From assembly GCF_030272615.1 (NCBI RefSeq), contig NC_081408.1:607856173-607920172 (forward strand): a stretch of DNA of 64,000 nt, written 5' to 3'. The stretch is from Cryptomeria japonica (taxonomy: Eukaryota; Streptophyta; Pinopsida; Cupressales; Cupressaceae). Position numbers and translations under genes: made by a program. The notes beneath the pieces were generated by a model that saw only the letters and a list, made by a program, of their open reading frames with translations, was not told the DNA's origin and did not search any database. Below are positions 33,657 through 45,155 of this stretch, one piece after another (position 1 is the first letter of the stretch; each line of letters opens with the position of its first letter).

Positions 33657-34721
33657 TATTGGTATTATGGATGTGTTGCATTGGTTTTCTCATTAATGTC
33701 AACACTTGTCAACACTTGAGAACACTTATCAACACTTGGAGATCTTTGATTATGTTCAATGACTTATGCATAGTCATCGATATCTGGCTAACTGACAGGT
33801 TATATTGTTCACTGACACTAAGAATGATCTGTTATCATCTGGAGATTACTTGGTTATGTCGAAGACATTGTTTGGACACTTGGTTTTGGTGATTTGATTA
33901 TTGGTATAATCGAGTTTGCATATTTGTTGTTACCAGAAAATAGGTCTAGGTTATGGACTGGTAAGGATTATCTATTCCAGATCAGCACGACACATTATGG
34001 AGATGATTTGTTACTATTGTAAATGCATAGAGCCGACATCATGCATCACATATTGATTCATTTGTAATTGATTTAATTGTAATATCTTAGTGAGCCAACC
34101 TACACGATTGGTCTTAGGTTTTGGTATATATGTAAGATCTCATTTGTGAGATTATGAAGTAGTAGAGGAATGTGAAAAGTGTTGTAATAAGGTATATGTG
34201 AATATAAGAAGAGCTATACACACAGGCATCATTTGAAGATTCAAGGAAGGTATGAGAAAGGCAGTCAGAGCTTAACCGGTACTGAAACTAGCATATGAAG
34301 ATGCTATTTTGAGGAGTACATTATCATTGGATTTAACCATCCAATTGTAGTCAGTGTGACTCCCATTTTATGATTGAGCAGTGAGCTCTAGGTAGTGGGC
34401 CTTTCTGCATGTGTAGAACCCATTTGTACACACGTACTATATGCAGTAGTATCATCTGATTGTGGGTAAGGTTTCCCACTGCATTTTTTTCCCTTATAGG
34501 GTTTCCATGTACAAATAACTGTGTTGTGTTGTGTATGTTATTTGTCTTTTTGTTTCATGCATTAAACTTTACTAGTACTGTTATTAACTGCTAAACTATC
34601 TACTGACATGAAAGTTTGGTTTACCAGTATTATGCACTAAGTTTGGTTAAGTTATATTTGGATTGAAATTAATAGACAACTAATTGACTGCCCCCCTCTC
34701 AGTTGCCTCTAGGTCCTAACA
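33657..34721 (+). repeat. Element E 5' LTR
   Basis: 1065 bp, TATTGGTATTATGG (TG decayed to TA) to CCTAACA. It has the TTTTTTTCCC...GGGTTTCC block near 34484-34506 and the C run at 34690-34696. Closely related to B's LTRs, so B and E belong to one family. Confidence 0.88.
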
Positions 34722-34723
34722 AT

Positions 34724-34736
34724 TGGTATCAGAGCC
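34724..34736 (+). promoter_or_regulatory. Element E primer-binding site
   Basis: TGGTATCAGAGCC, a perfect initiator-Met tRNA site, two bases after the LTR. Confidence 0.92.
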
Positions 34737-34778
34737 AAGTCCTATTTTTACAGAAGTTTAACAACTTGAGGAGATCCT

Positions 34779-35450
34779 ATGTCTACTAACTATTTCATGA
34801 AGGATAGTCTGAAGCTTGATGGAACCAACTATGGTATATGGAAGATCAGAATGGAGAGTCATCTGAATTGCATTGGAAAGGACATATGGGATGTTACAAA
34901 GAATGGCTATGTTGCTCCTACTCAAGGTCAACCTAATCCACCAAACTTGGCTAAAGATGAAGAAAATGATTGCAAAGCAAGAGAAGCACTTTTGAGCGCA
35001 TTATCAGATCAGCAAATCATAGGATTATCATACTGATATACTGATAAAGCTATTTGGGAAAAATTAGAGACATTGAATGAAGGTGATAACCCTATCAAAA
35101 TTACAAAATTGGAATGCTTCCAGGTCAGGTATGAAATTCTGAAAATGGAAGAAGATGAAAAGATTTCTTCTTTTATGGAAAGAGTTAATGAAATTGTTTT
35201 GGGTATACAATGTTGTGGAGGATACTTAAGTGAAGATTAAATTGTTTCTAAAGTTTTAAGATCTTTTCCACCAGCATACGAAATGAAAGTAACTTCTATT
35301 AATGATTGAGAACAATGCCTAATGCATCAATATCTAGAGATACTTTGGTTGGAAAACTTTTAGCTTTTGAACTTGAGGAATTTGGTCCTATTACTACAAT
35401 TAAGACAGATTTGGGTTTCAAAGCTTCATCATCTACAAAATCATCATCAT
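34779..35450 (+). pseudogene. Element E gag, N-terminal part
   Basis: MSTNYFMKDSLKLDGTNYG, then the UBN2-like capsid (KDIWDVTKNGY, KAREALLSALSDQQI) with a TGA at 35034, a TAA near 35238 and a frameshift near 35300. It reaches a Ser-rich stretch encoded by TCA repeats, where element J is inserted; gag resumes at 37069-37074 with the same Ser run and KKYDWKALYDREL. Confidence 0.88.
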
Positions 35451-37068
35451 TGTGTAGGGGAAAAAAGCGAGACTAGGTTAATCATGCCCTAATCCTACCT
35501 TTTGACACACATTACGGAATACGAAAGAGCCTAGAGATATCGCACAATTGGCTACTTCTTTTGGTGAAAGAGAGAGCCACGGGATATCTATTAGGATTTC
35601 TATTCCCTTGTTGAAATTGTAAGATCAAGTAATGCAAGTTCAAACCCTAATCTCAAAATGCAAGTATGAACTAATAACAAGATTGCAGAAAAAACAATGA
35701 AGAGCTGTAAGTCTAAGGATAAAACAAGAATGCAGATATGTACCCAGAGTCAAAATCAGACTGAAAATGTTCGGGACGGGGGCGCGGGCGCCACTGTCCT
35801 AAAAACTGCACCGGAAACCACTGTTCTGCACCCTGAAACATTGTCAGAAAGTCGTCGGAAAGCTGTCTGTCCGGAGGACCAGGGCGCCCAGCACCTCTGT
35901 CCCAGGGACCAGGGTGCCCAGCGCCCCTGTCCCGGTCTTCTGAGCTGCAATTTCACACAGGGTTCTGCCTCAGCCTTCTCTCTCCGGATCTGTGTCCCGC
36001 GGCGTCGTCCGAATGCCGAAACCTGCAATAATATCTGAAAAGGGGGAGGGGCGGCTATATAGGGTTTTGCCTTAGTCAAACCCCCGCTTTGGTGATTTCC
36101 ACCTCCACGAATAGCCAAGTTGTTTTGTAAAATGTATTGTGTGTGCAGACCTAGTGTGTGTGCAAGGTCCAAAATGCAAGAAAGCAAACTAGAGCAACCT
36201 AGAAAGTAAACCCTAATTGCTTGTAAATGATAATGTAAATGCTCTAAATCAAGATGCAATGTGATCTAAAGCATGAATAAATGATGTATCAAAGCTTATG
36301 CAAAGACATGAAAACAATACGAAATCATACCCAACCCTCAAGGGAGGAGTACAAGCCAATCTTCAATCGGTAATCTCCTATTGTTCTTCAATGTCCTCCA
36401 AGCCCTAAGTGGATGAATGAATTTGATAGATGCTTGATAGAAAGATGTTATAAGATGTTGAAGTCCTCAAAGATCTGCTCTTTCGCTGCATATGAAGTTC
36501 CTGGAAACAAAAATCCGATCCCTTCAAATGAGAAAAGAGAGCTCTTATGTATGAAACCCTAAGTCGTAAATTCATATTTTGGCCAACCTAGAGATTGAAT
36601 ATCCCACCAATTTCTTGGGGTTAAGCTTTATTTTATGATTGGATCGTGCTCCCAAAATTTCAGGAAAAATGTCCGGGACCATGTTGCACGGGCGCCATGG
36701 TCCCGACAACTTTTCACCAAATTTTCAGGGCCATCGGATATGATGATTTTAGAGAGAATCCTGAAGTTACAGGTGATTTCAAGATGTTTAGACCCCGAAA
36801 CCAAGCCCCCAAGTTCGAAATAGGACTTAATTAGGGTTTTTGATTAAGTGGTGTATTGGAAGAATAAAATGCGAAGGGCACGCTTTAGTGAAAGGGCCCA
36901 ACTTTATGATGTAGAAAATGATGAAATAGGGCCTTAGACCTAATTAATTTGATTAATTAAGTGCTTAAGGAGAAATGCAATGTAGAATGCAAAATGCACT
37001 AAGGCGGGTGCTAAACTAGGTGCGAAATTGTACCACCCTAGCGAGTGCGTACAATTTACGACGCTACA
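35451..37068. mobile_element. Element J: probable solo LTR or short LTR-type insertion
   Basis: 1,618-bp insertion in E gag with TG...CA ends (TGTGTAGGGG...ACGCTACA) and a near-match 5-bp flank (ATCAT left, TTCAT right). Removing it restores E gag in frame. It is much richer in G+C between about 35775 and 36060, and a CTATATAG box is at 36054-36061. No coding domain is recognised; small ORFs at 35697-36038 and on the minus strand at 35756-36259 look incidental. Solo LTR of another family is the simplest reading; orientation is not certain. Confidence 0.7.
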
Positions 37069-38813
37069 TTCATCATCTAAAAAATATGATTGGAAAGCAC
37101 TCTATGATAGAGAACTTGAAGAAATTAGAAGAGAGAATGAAGAACTTGAAGAGCTTGAAGCACTATTTGGAAGGAAAATGCCTAAAGGTCTAGTTGGAAG
37201 TAAGTATGAAGGTAAAGCACCCTTTAAATGTTTTAACTGCAATAAAATTGGTCATATGGAATCTAGGTGCTCTGATAGGCTTGCAAGATTGAAAGAAGAA
37301 GCTAAAAGAACATATAAGCCTAACCCTAAATATCAGAGATACAAATTTAAGAAGAATAGAGACAAATCATGTTACTATGTTGATAAAGGAGTTACTGATG
37401 ATTCTAATGAGGAACCGACAGACAATGGATGGGATTTTGTTGCAATAATAGAATATCAACTAACACCTACTGTTCAACCGGTAGAGTAGGCCCTAGCAGC
37501 TAAAATTGAGGAAAATGATGAATGCATCATTTATTCTGGATGTTCACATCATATGACTGGTGATAAGAGTAAATTCTTAACTTTTCAGGAATACAATAGA
37601 GGTCCAATAAGATTTGGAGATGACAAAGCTTGTTTGATCATAGGAAAAGGGACTATATCTTTTGATGGTAAGCATAATACTGATAATGTTTACTATGTTG
37701 AAGGTTTGAAGTATAATCTTTTGAGTGTTGGTCAATTATTTGAAAAAGGATTTCAGTTACAATTCAAGAATGGTAAATGCAAAATCAAGAATAGAACTAG
37801 TTTGGAAATTGCAACCGGTAATCAGACTAGAGGTAATATCTTTCATTTGAATAACAATGAGAAGACATGCTCGATTGCACATATTGATGAAATTTTGTTA
37901 TGGCATAAGAGACTATGTCATGTAAATTTTGATTGCATTGTGAAAATCCGTACAACTAAGGCAGTAAGAGATTTACCAAAGATTGTTAAACCTCACAATC
38001 CGGTATGTAAGGAGTGTCAATTTGGAAAGCAAGTTAGAGAAACTTTTAAGAGTATTCCAAAAAAATCTAATAATGTTCTTGACTTAATTCATATTGATTT
38101 ATGTGGTCCAATAAGAACTAGAAGTTTACAAGGAGATAGATATTTTATGCTAATCATTGATGATTATTCTAGAATGTGCTGGGTTACTTTTCTCAGGGAG
38201 AAATCAAAAGCTTTTGGGAAATTCAAACTATTCAAAGTGATGGTAGAGAATGAAATTGGTAAGAAAATCAAATTCTTTGAGATTAGATCAAGGAGGTGAA
38301 TTCACATATAAGGAATTTAATACATTATGTGAAGTGAACAGAATCAGAAGACAATTATTAGCACCTTAGACATTCCAACAAAATGGAGTTGTGGAAAGGA
38401 AGAACAAATTTTTTTTGGATGCAACTAGAAGCATGATATCAGAAGCAAACCTACCTCATGTGTATTAGAGAGAAGCAGCTAATACAACTGTTTATACATT
38501 CAACAGAGTTCACATCAAAGGTGAAACTGGTAAGACCCCTCATGAACTATGGTTTGGTAATACTCCTACTCTTAAATATTTCAGAATATTTTGAAGCAAA
38601 TGTTAAATTAGGAGAGATGATTATATTGGCAAATTTGATCCTAGAAGTGATGAAGGAATATTTCTTGGTTATTCATCTAAGAGCAAGGCATATAGATGTT
38701 TTAATAAGAGATTGCAGAAAATCATTGAAAGTGAAAATGTGAAGATTGATGAATAGTTTAGAAGGCCTATAGACTCTGAACCGACAGTTGAGATTATCAC
38801 AAATGAACCTACA
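37069..38813 (+). pseudogene. Element E gag C-terminus, protease and integrase
   Basis: CCHC knuckle CFNCNKIGHMESRC near 37230-37271 is intact. A TAG at 37487 replaces an expected Gln. Protease reads CIIYSGCSHHMTGD: the catalytic Asp is Tyr, so dead. The integrase finger is intact (LLWHKRLCHVNFDC and CKECQFGKQ) and the first Asp is present (HIDLCGP). A frameshift near 38270 destroys the expected RSDQGGEF block. NGVVERKN survives near 38385, after a stop at 38367. Confidence 0.88.
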
Positions 38814-40649
38814 ATGAGTACACTGGTACAAAATGTTGATCTAGTCACACCGGCATCATCTGAGAATTCCACGGTGACTGAAGAACAACAACAAGTGAAT
38901 ACACCCAGGTATGTAAGATTGAATCACTCTGAAAGTCAGATAATTGGGAATAAGTATCAAGGAGTTATGACTAGAGGAAGACTAGAAAATGAAGAGGTAT
39001 GTCTAATTTCTCAATTTGAACCAACAACTATTAATGAGGCATGTGAAGATAAACATTGGATTAAAGCTATGGAAGATGAATTGGAACAAATTGAAAAGAA
39101 TAACACATGGACATTGGTTCCCCGGCCTAAAAACAAAAATGTAATTGGAACTAAATGGGTATTCAAAAATAAACTTAATGAAGATGGTAAGGTAATTAGA
39201 AACAAAGCAAGATTAGTGTGTAAGGGATATTCACAAAAAGAAAGAATTGATTACAATGAAACCTTTGCACTAGTAGCTAGAATTGAAGCAGTCAGATTAT
39301 TCCTAGCTTTTGTAGCACACAAAAACTATAAAGTATATCAAATGGATGTTAAATGTGCATTTCCAAATGGTAATCTTGAAAAGGAAGTTTACATTGAACA
39401 ACCCGATGGATTTTATTTGACAGAAGACAAAGATATGGTTTGCAGGTTAAGGAAAGCTTTATATGGATTGAAGCAAGCTCCTAGAGCTTGGTATTCTAGT
39501 TTGGACAAATATATTTTAAAGCTTGGTTACACTAAAGGTAATGCTAACAGCAATCTATATTACAAAGTGACTAATGATGACATCTTGGTTATTGAAGTGT
39601 TTGTTGATGATATCATTTTTGGAGGAGAAGATGGATTGTGTAAAAACTTTTCTAATAAGATTCACAAAGAATTTGAAATGTCTATGATTGGAGAGATAAA
39701 ATTCTTTTTAGGATTGCTGATTTCACAGACTGATAAAGGTATATTCATAAATCAATCAAAGTACTTGAAGGAATTACTTAAGAAATTTGGCATGGAAAAA
39801 TCTAAACCGGTAAGTACCCCTATGACTACAACTGATAAACTATCATTGTAGGATGAATCAGCACCTGTTAATCCAACAAGATACAAATCTATGATAGGAG
39901 GTTTACTGTATTTGATACAAACAAGACCTGATATTATGAATGCAATATGTATTGTTTCAAGATTTCAAAGTAATCCGAAGGAAAATCATGAGTCAACACT
40001 AAAAAGGATTTTCTGGTACCTACAAGGCACAACAAATCTTGGCTTATGGTATCCTAAAGATGAAAATTTTTATTTATGTGCATACACAGATGCAAATTTG
40101 GCAGGAGATGTAGATGACAGAAAAAGCACCACTTGCATAGCATTTTTTCTTGGCAGTAGACTAATTTCATGGTTGAGAAAGAAACAAAGTTGTACATCAC
40201 TATCAACAGCAGAATCATAATATGTTGTAGCAGCAACTAATTGTACATAGGTATTATGGATTAAGCAAATGTTGAAGGAAATAAAGGTAAAATGTAAAGA
40301 ACCTATAATCATTTACTATGATAATATGGCAGCAATTGATATATCAAAGAATCTGGTATTTCACTCTAAAACTAAACATGTTTCTATCAAATTCAATTTT
40401 CTGAAAGAGAATATTGAAGTAAAAGAAGTGAAACTGGTTTATGTGAATACTAAAGAGTGGATTGCAGATATCTTTACTAAGCCTTTGCCTAAGGAAACTT
40501 TTGAATATCTAAGAGAGCAACTTGGAGTTATACCATCACCGGTAGAAACTTAGACAGTTGAAGCATGGCATTAGACCGACAAAATTAATAGAGAAATCTT
40601 TTTTTCGGCTTTGATGAAGGAGAGCTACTTCTTATGGGGAGTAGATTGA
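38814..40649 (+). pseudogene. Element E reverse transcriptase-RNase H
   Basis: RT is open for 345 codons (38814-39851): [71 protein letters not shown] near 39600 and [12 protein letters not shown] at 39849 precedes RNase H: IFWYLQGT, TDANLAGD, the SWLRKKQSCTSLSTAES block, a TAA at 40218, a TAG for Gln at 40248, YYDNMAAIDIS and KPLPKETFEYL. TAGs at 40551 and 40572 interrupt the tail, which ends with TGA at 40647. Confidence 0.9.
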
Positions 40650-40920
40650 AAAAATTTGGTTATAGCAATTGGTGGAGAGAAATCTTTTTATTTCTTTGGC
40701 ATTTTATGTCAAAAGGGGACAGATATCTATGGAAAAACACATTATCTTTTGGAGAGAGATTATTCTTTAGGGGAGAGATTGTTACTCTCTATATCTGTAT
40801 TTTGATATCTTTTTAATGATCTCTTTGGAAGATTGTTGGTTTTTGTTTTTTTTTCATTTCTGCTTTGTCACTTAGATGGTTTTTCAATCTTGTGTTTCCA
40901 TCAATGCCAAAGGCGAAGAT

Positions 40921-41989
40921 TGTTGGTATTAAGGATGTATTGCATTGGTTTTTTCATTTATGTCAACACTTGTCAACACTTGAGAACACTTATCAACACT
41001 TGGAGATCTTTGGTTATGTTCACTGACATGTTCAGTGACTTATGCATAGTCACTAGTATCTGGCTAACTGATAGGTTATATTGTTCACCAGCACTAAGGA
41101 TGATCTGTTATCATTTGGAGATTACTTGGTTATGTCAAAGACATTGTTTGGACACTTGGTTTTGGTGATTTGATTATTGGTATAATCGAGTTTTTATATT
41201 TGTTGTTACCGGCAAATAGATCTAGGTTATGGACCGGCAAGCATTATCTATTCCAGATCAGCATGACATGTTATGGAGATGATTTGTTACTATTGTAAAT
41301 GCATTGAGATGACATCATGCATCACATATTGATTCATTTGTAATTTATGTAATTGTAATATCTTAGTGAGCTAGCCTACACAATTGGTCTTATGTTTTTG
41401 TATATATGTAAGATCTCATTTGTGAGATTATGAAGTAGTAGAGTGTGAAAAGTGTTATAATAAGGTATATATGAATATAAGCAATTCTATACACACAGAC
41501 ATCATTTGAAGATTCAAGGAAGGTATGAGGAAGGCAATTAGAGCTTAACCAATATTGAATCCAGCATATGAAGATGCTATTTTGAGCAATACATGATCAT
41601 TGGATTTAACCATCCAATTGCAGTCAGCGTGACTCCCATTTTGTGATTTAGCAGTGAGCTCTAGGTAGTTGGCCTTTCTGCATGTGCAGACCCCATTTGT
41701 ACAAACATACTATCTGCAGTAGTATCATCTAATTGTGGGTAAGGTTTCCCACCGTGGTTTTTCCCCTTACAAGGTTTCCACATACAAATAACTGTGTTAT
41801 GTGTTGTGTATGTTATTTGTATTTCTGTTTCATGCATTAAACTTTATCGGTACTATTATTAACTACTAAACTGTCTACCGACATTAAAGTTTGGTTTACC
41901 AATATTATGCACTAAGTTTGGTTAAGTTATATTTGGATTGAAATTAATAGACAACTGATTCACTTTAATTATGTTATATTTGGTTAAGT
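40921..41989 (+). repeat. Element E 3' LTR with altered end
   Basis: Matches the 5' LTR from TGTTGGTATTAAGG to ...GACAACTGATTCAC at 41963. It then has AT-rich sequence resembling a shuffled copy of its own GGTTAAGTTATATTTGG section in place of the usual LTR terminus. Confidence 0.75.
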
Positions 41990-42914
41990 TTTCATTTTAT
42001 CTTGGAAAGTTTTGAAGTATTCAATTATGTTGTTGCATCTAGCAGTTCTCGTGCCGATAAAAGCTTCCTGTAATTGTTTTCCTACTGGTATATCATATCC
42101 AAAGTCTTTAGGTCTTGTATTGGGGATCTCCTTAGTGAAATACAATATCAAGCATACTAAAATATTCCCAAAATCAGAATGTCCCTTTCTTATCTCCTTT
42201 AATAATTTTCAAATTATCAATGAGTTCATCTTTTAGCCACTCACACACATCTATCATTTCATTTTTGTTAACCATCTCATAAGAACTATTTATACAAAGA
42301 CTAGAAACTAAATTTAGTTTTTTGGCATGTGTGGTATTGTATCCTAATACCATACTTACAAATATCACATTGATGTCCTTGATATCATTCACTCCCAGTG
42401 ATCTATTGTCAGATGTTGCTCTGGTTAGGGTCATCACTTTGTTGTTAGGAATCTTCTTTGTTTTGTCAGGTCTATTGTCGATTGAGGGTAAACTAGTTAC
42501 TACCCTAATTGCTTGCCGGGTTATTTTGCAGATAGAATCCAACCATAACAATTCTCCATGTGCTCTACTGAAGACAATTCTTACTATTTCCAGAAATTGG
42601 GGAATGTTCAGTATCTCCACAAAACATAGAGTTTCTATAATTTTGTGTTCGGGTTTGACAACACTATTTTCATCACAAATCACCTTAGTATACATTTTCA
42701 TCAATTCTTCAAAACCTAGTTCTTCTATATTGCAATGTATATAAATCCTAGGGTCTTCTGCAAAATCTACACCTTCAGGAATTTTTGAAAATACCCCTAT
42801 AGAGTCATCTTGCTTGGCAATCTTGGGAATTATTTTAAATATGGGCCTATAGTGTTTCACATTTTCCACAATAGTAGGTTTCTAAATAAACTCAGGAGTA
42901 GAAGAAGAAGCCAT
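41990..42914 (-). pseudogene. Element F ORF2, N-terminal third
   Basis: Starts at ATG 42914 (MASSSTPEFI, shared with H at 63367), then a TAG in place of H's Ala, then a 231-codon open block (42174-42869). The block holds RPIFKIIPKIAKQDD, AEDPRIYIHCNIEELG, HGELLWLDSICKIT, VVTSLPS, DKTKKIPNNKVMTLT and CEWLKDELIDNLK. It aligns along its whole length with H. E interrupts it at 41990 and the chain continues at 33656. No known catalytic motif is evident; the composition suggests a folded alpha-helical domain. Confidence 0.8.
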
Positions 42915-43018
42915 TGAAAAATACCTTTACTGCCTGAAAATATTCTAAATGCTTGAAAGAAATCACTCTGCACCTTCACCTTGAATGCTCGGTGAGTTCA
43001 AATAGAGGGAAATTAGCT

Positions 43019-43026
43019 GATTTATA
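43019..43026 (-). promoter_or_regulatory. TATA-like motif upstream of F ORF2
   Basis: Minus strand TATAAATC in a CATTATAAATCAG context, ~105 bp before the ORF2 ATG. The same motif occurs 141 bp before the ATG in H (63508-63515), within a conserved spacer that is not coding. Possible internal promoter. Confidence 0.5.
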
Positions 43027-43179
43027 ATGACATTTCTCTTACCAACTACATTAAATGCTCGCCAGTTAAGTGAAAACTTAACACATCTACTAGTAAAGAA
43101 GAAATCTATCTTCTCACCATCGACCGAGGGTAATCTGCATGATTTTCAACTTACTGCAATACCCTCAAAGGGTTACTTC

Positions 43180-44262
43180 TTAGTTGGATGAGGAATCTCC
43201 TACCGGTGGAGGATTACTCTATTCTACCAGTATAGAGATAGTTTCATCAACATTCTGATCTCTCTTCCTAATCCATTGTTTTGAAAATTCTTGCTTTGCC
43301 TCATCTACCTTTTCTTTGCCTTTCAAACTGGATCCTTTATTGTTTGCCGGTGAATTCTTGCTTCTACAAAGTTTGGCAATATGTCCAATTTTGTTACAAG
43401 CATAACAAGTCACATTATTCCTCTGAATAGACTTTCCATATCCTACACTGGTTTGTGTTCTACATTGATTAGATAAGTGTCCATATCTTCCACAAATATA
43501 GCATTTCACATTCATTCTGCAACTTTATGAATTATGACCAACTTTGTTGCATTTGGAACATTGACTGGTGGGTGCATTAATATTCTGATTGTTTCTAAAT
43601 CTACATTGATTTTCTCTATGACCATATTTGTTGCGATTGAAACATTTTCCATTAAACCTATAAGCATTAGGTTGTCTTACTGGTCTTTTATGTTCTATAT
43701 TGTTTGCAGTACCAAAACTTTCTCCAACTTCAAATCCAAGTCCATTATTATCTCCATTAGGTTTCTAACTTTTCAGCAATTTCTCTTTGTGTTGATTTGC
43801 AGTAGCCAACTCTTTTTCTAGAATTTCCTTTTGTCTCATAAGCTCAATTTTATCATGTTGCATGTGAATCAGATCTATCTTCAACATATCATTTTCATGA
43901 CTAAGTCTTAGATTTTCATTTCTAGGATCATTGAGTCTCCTAGTAAAGTCCTCTTCATTCTTCTTCATGTCTTCAATCTCTTTACATAACCTCATAGTCA
44001 TATCTTGCATTTCATTCCTCATATTATTGTTTTTCTATCTCAACTTGTTTGCAAGTTCATCAAGAGTTTCTTTTTCCTCATCATCTTTTTTCATCTTCTC
44101 ATGAAGTTCTTTTCTTTTATTTTGTGCAATAGCAAGGTTCTCCTAAAGTCCTTTAATGAATTGTTGTGCAGTCCTTAGATCATCTTCAAGTTTGATATTC
44201 TTCAATTTATTTGCATCATAATCTACAAGAGCTCCTTCCAATTGTTTTCTTAAGTTCTCCAT
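43180..44262 (-). pseudogene. Element F ORF1: coiled coil plus four CCHC zinc knuckles
   Basis: About 360 codons from ATG 44262 (MENLRKQLEGAL), ~58 bp after the primer site, to TAA 43180. The first half is a Lys/Glu/Leu-rich coiled coil (QDMTMRLCKEIEDMKKNEED). The second half has four successive CCHC knuckles between about 43670 and 43350: CFNRNKYGHRENQC (second Cys now Arg), CSKCNKVGHNSxSC, CYICGRYGHLSNQC and CYACNKIGHIAKLC. There is no copia UBN2 capsid region. Four TAG/TAA stops interrupt it. It occupies the gag position and may bind RNA, but it is not derived from the neighbouring copia gag. Confidence 0.8.
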
Positions 44263-44318
44263 CTGTACCGGTGTCAGAATCTTCCTCAAGATGTTAGGCT
44301 TTTGAAAATAGAGGACCA

Positions 44319-44331
44319 GGCTCTGATACCA
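44319..44331 (-). promoter_or_regulatory. Element F primer-binding site
   Basis: Minus strand TGGTATCAGAGCC, identical to the copia initiator-Met tRNA site, two bases after the 5' LTR. Confidence 0.92.
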
Positions 44332-44333
44332 AT

Positions 44334-45150
44334 TGTTAGAATCAATTTCAGTCCCAAAGACACTGAGAGGGGTGGTGAATCAATGTCTAACTGGTTAGCA
44401 GAATATTTAAACTTATTAAGAACTTTGTATCCCAAAATAGTGTACCGGTAAATAAGAATTAATGCAACAAATAAGAATAATAGAGACAACATAGAGAACA
44501 CACCATAACACAAGATATTTAATGAGGAAACCCAGTGTGGGAAAAACCTCGATGGGATTTGTGACCCAAAATATTCACTCACTAGCCAATGAATAAATAT
44601 TACTTACAATGAGGGGCCTGCACATGCAGGAAGGCTACCAGCCTAGAGCTCACTGCTCAATCAGAAAATAGAAGTCTCACTAGCTTACAAAATGGATTAT
44701 CAAAATCCAATACAATGTACTGCTTCAAATCAGCATCAACTATGCTAGGTTCAGTACCGGTTTAAGCTCAGTCTATTACCAAAACCTTCATTGTCAACTA
44801 TATCCAAATATCATCTGTCTTATCTCTATATCATATCCTCTCATCATCTCCTCTATCTCAAAATGACCTATAAGATCTCATACATATATATGAGTCTTTT
44901 ATAATATGCCATGTCAGCTTGTATAAAAGATAATTACAATATAAAACAATAAACAAAGTTTATTCCATGTCGGCTTGAGTGTCAGTATGCATTATTGCCA
45001 TTGCCGGTGAAATGCTTGTCGGTGTATGTAGAATTTTATTGGTGGTCCTGGTAACTGCCGGTGGTTTGATAGATGTTTTCTAGTTGGTTGTCAGTTGGTT
45101 GTCATCAATGACAACATCAACTATTCTCATAAGAGTGTAGAATGCCAACA
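44334..45150 (-). repeat. Element F 5' LTR
   Basis: 817 bp, plus-strand TGTTAGAATC...AATGCCAACA, followed by TSD TAAAC. Slightly longer than the 3' copy (803 bp). Confidence 0.9.
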
Positions 45151-45155
45151 TAAAC

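Larger units (their letters stand above)
33657..41989 (+). mobile_element. Copia element E (plus strand, nested in F, carries J)
   Basis: Tork-like copia element: 5' LTR 33657-34721, primer site 34724-34736, gag 34779-35450 and 37069-37490, protease-integrase to 38813, RT-RNase H 38814-40649, degenerate polypurine tract ~40906-40920, 3' LTR from 40921. The 3' LTR matches the 5' LTR only to 41963; the last ~58 bases, including the C-run motif, are replaced by ~26 AT-rich bases before F ORF2 resumes near 41990. No clean TSD is visible (TTCTC on the left; TTTTC follows on the right). Confidence 0.85.
30222..45150 (-). mobile_element. Element F (complete pol-less LTR element with ORF1 and ORF2, split by E)
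   Basis: Read right to left: 5' LTR 44334-45150 (817 bp), primer site 44319-44331, ORF1 43180-44262, spacer with TATA-like motif, ORF2 41990-42914 and 31296-33656, polypurine tract 31025-31038, 3' LTR 30222-31024 (803 bp), TSD TAAAC. Element E splits ORF2. Without E the element is about 6.6 kb, the size of a full copia element, yet nothing resembles protease, integrase, RT or RNase H. H is a second copy with the same order. Confidence 0.88.

Noticed and set aside
35697-36259. Overlapping ORFs on both strands in the GC-rich part of J as a host gene
   Set aside because: High GC alone creates long open frames on both strands; no domain is visible and both lie inside a TG...CA insertion.
38814-39851. 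Long open RT of E as an active gene
   Set aside because: Flanked by a dead protease (Asp to Tyr), a frameshifted integrase and stops before and inside RNase H; it is a surviving block of a pseudogene.
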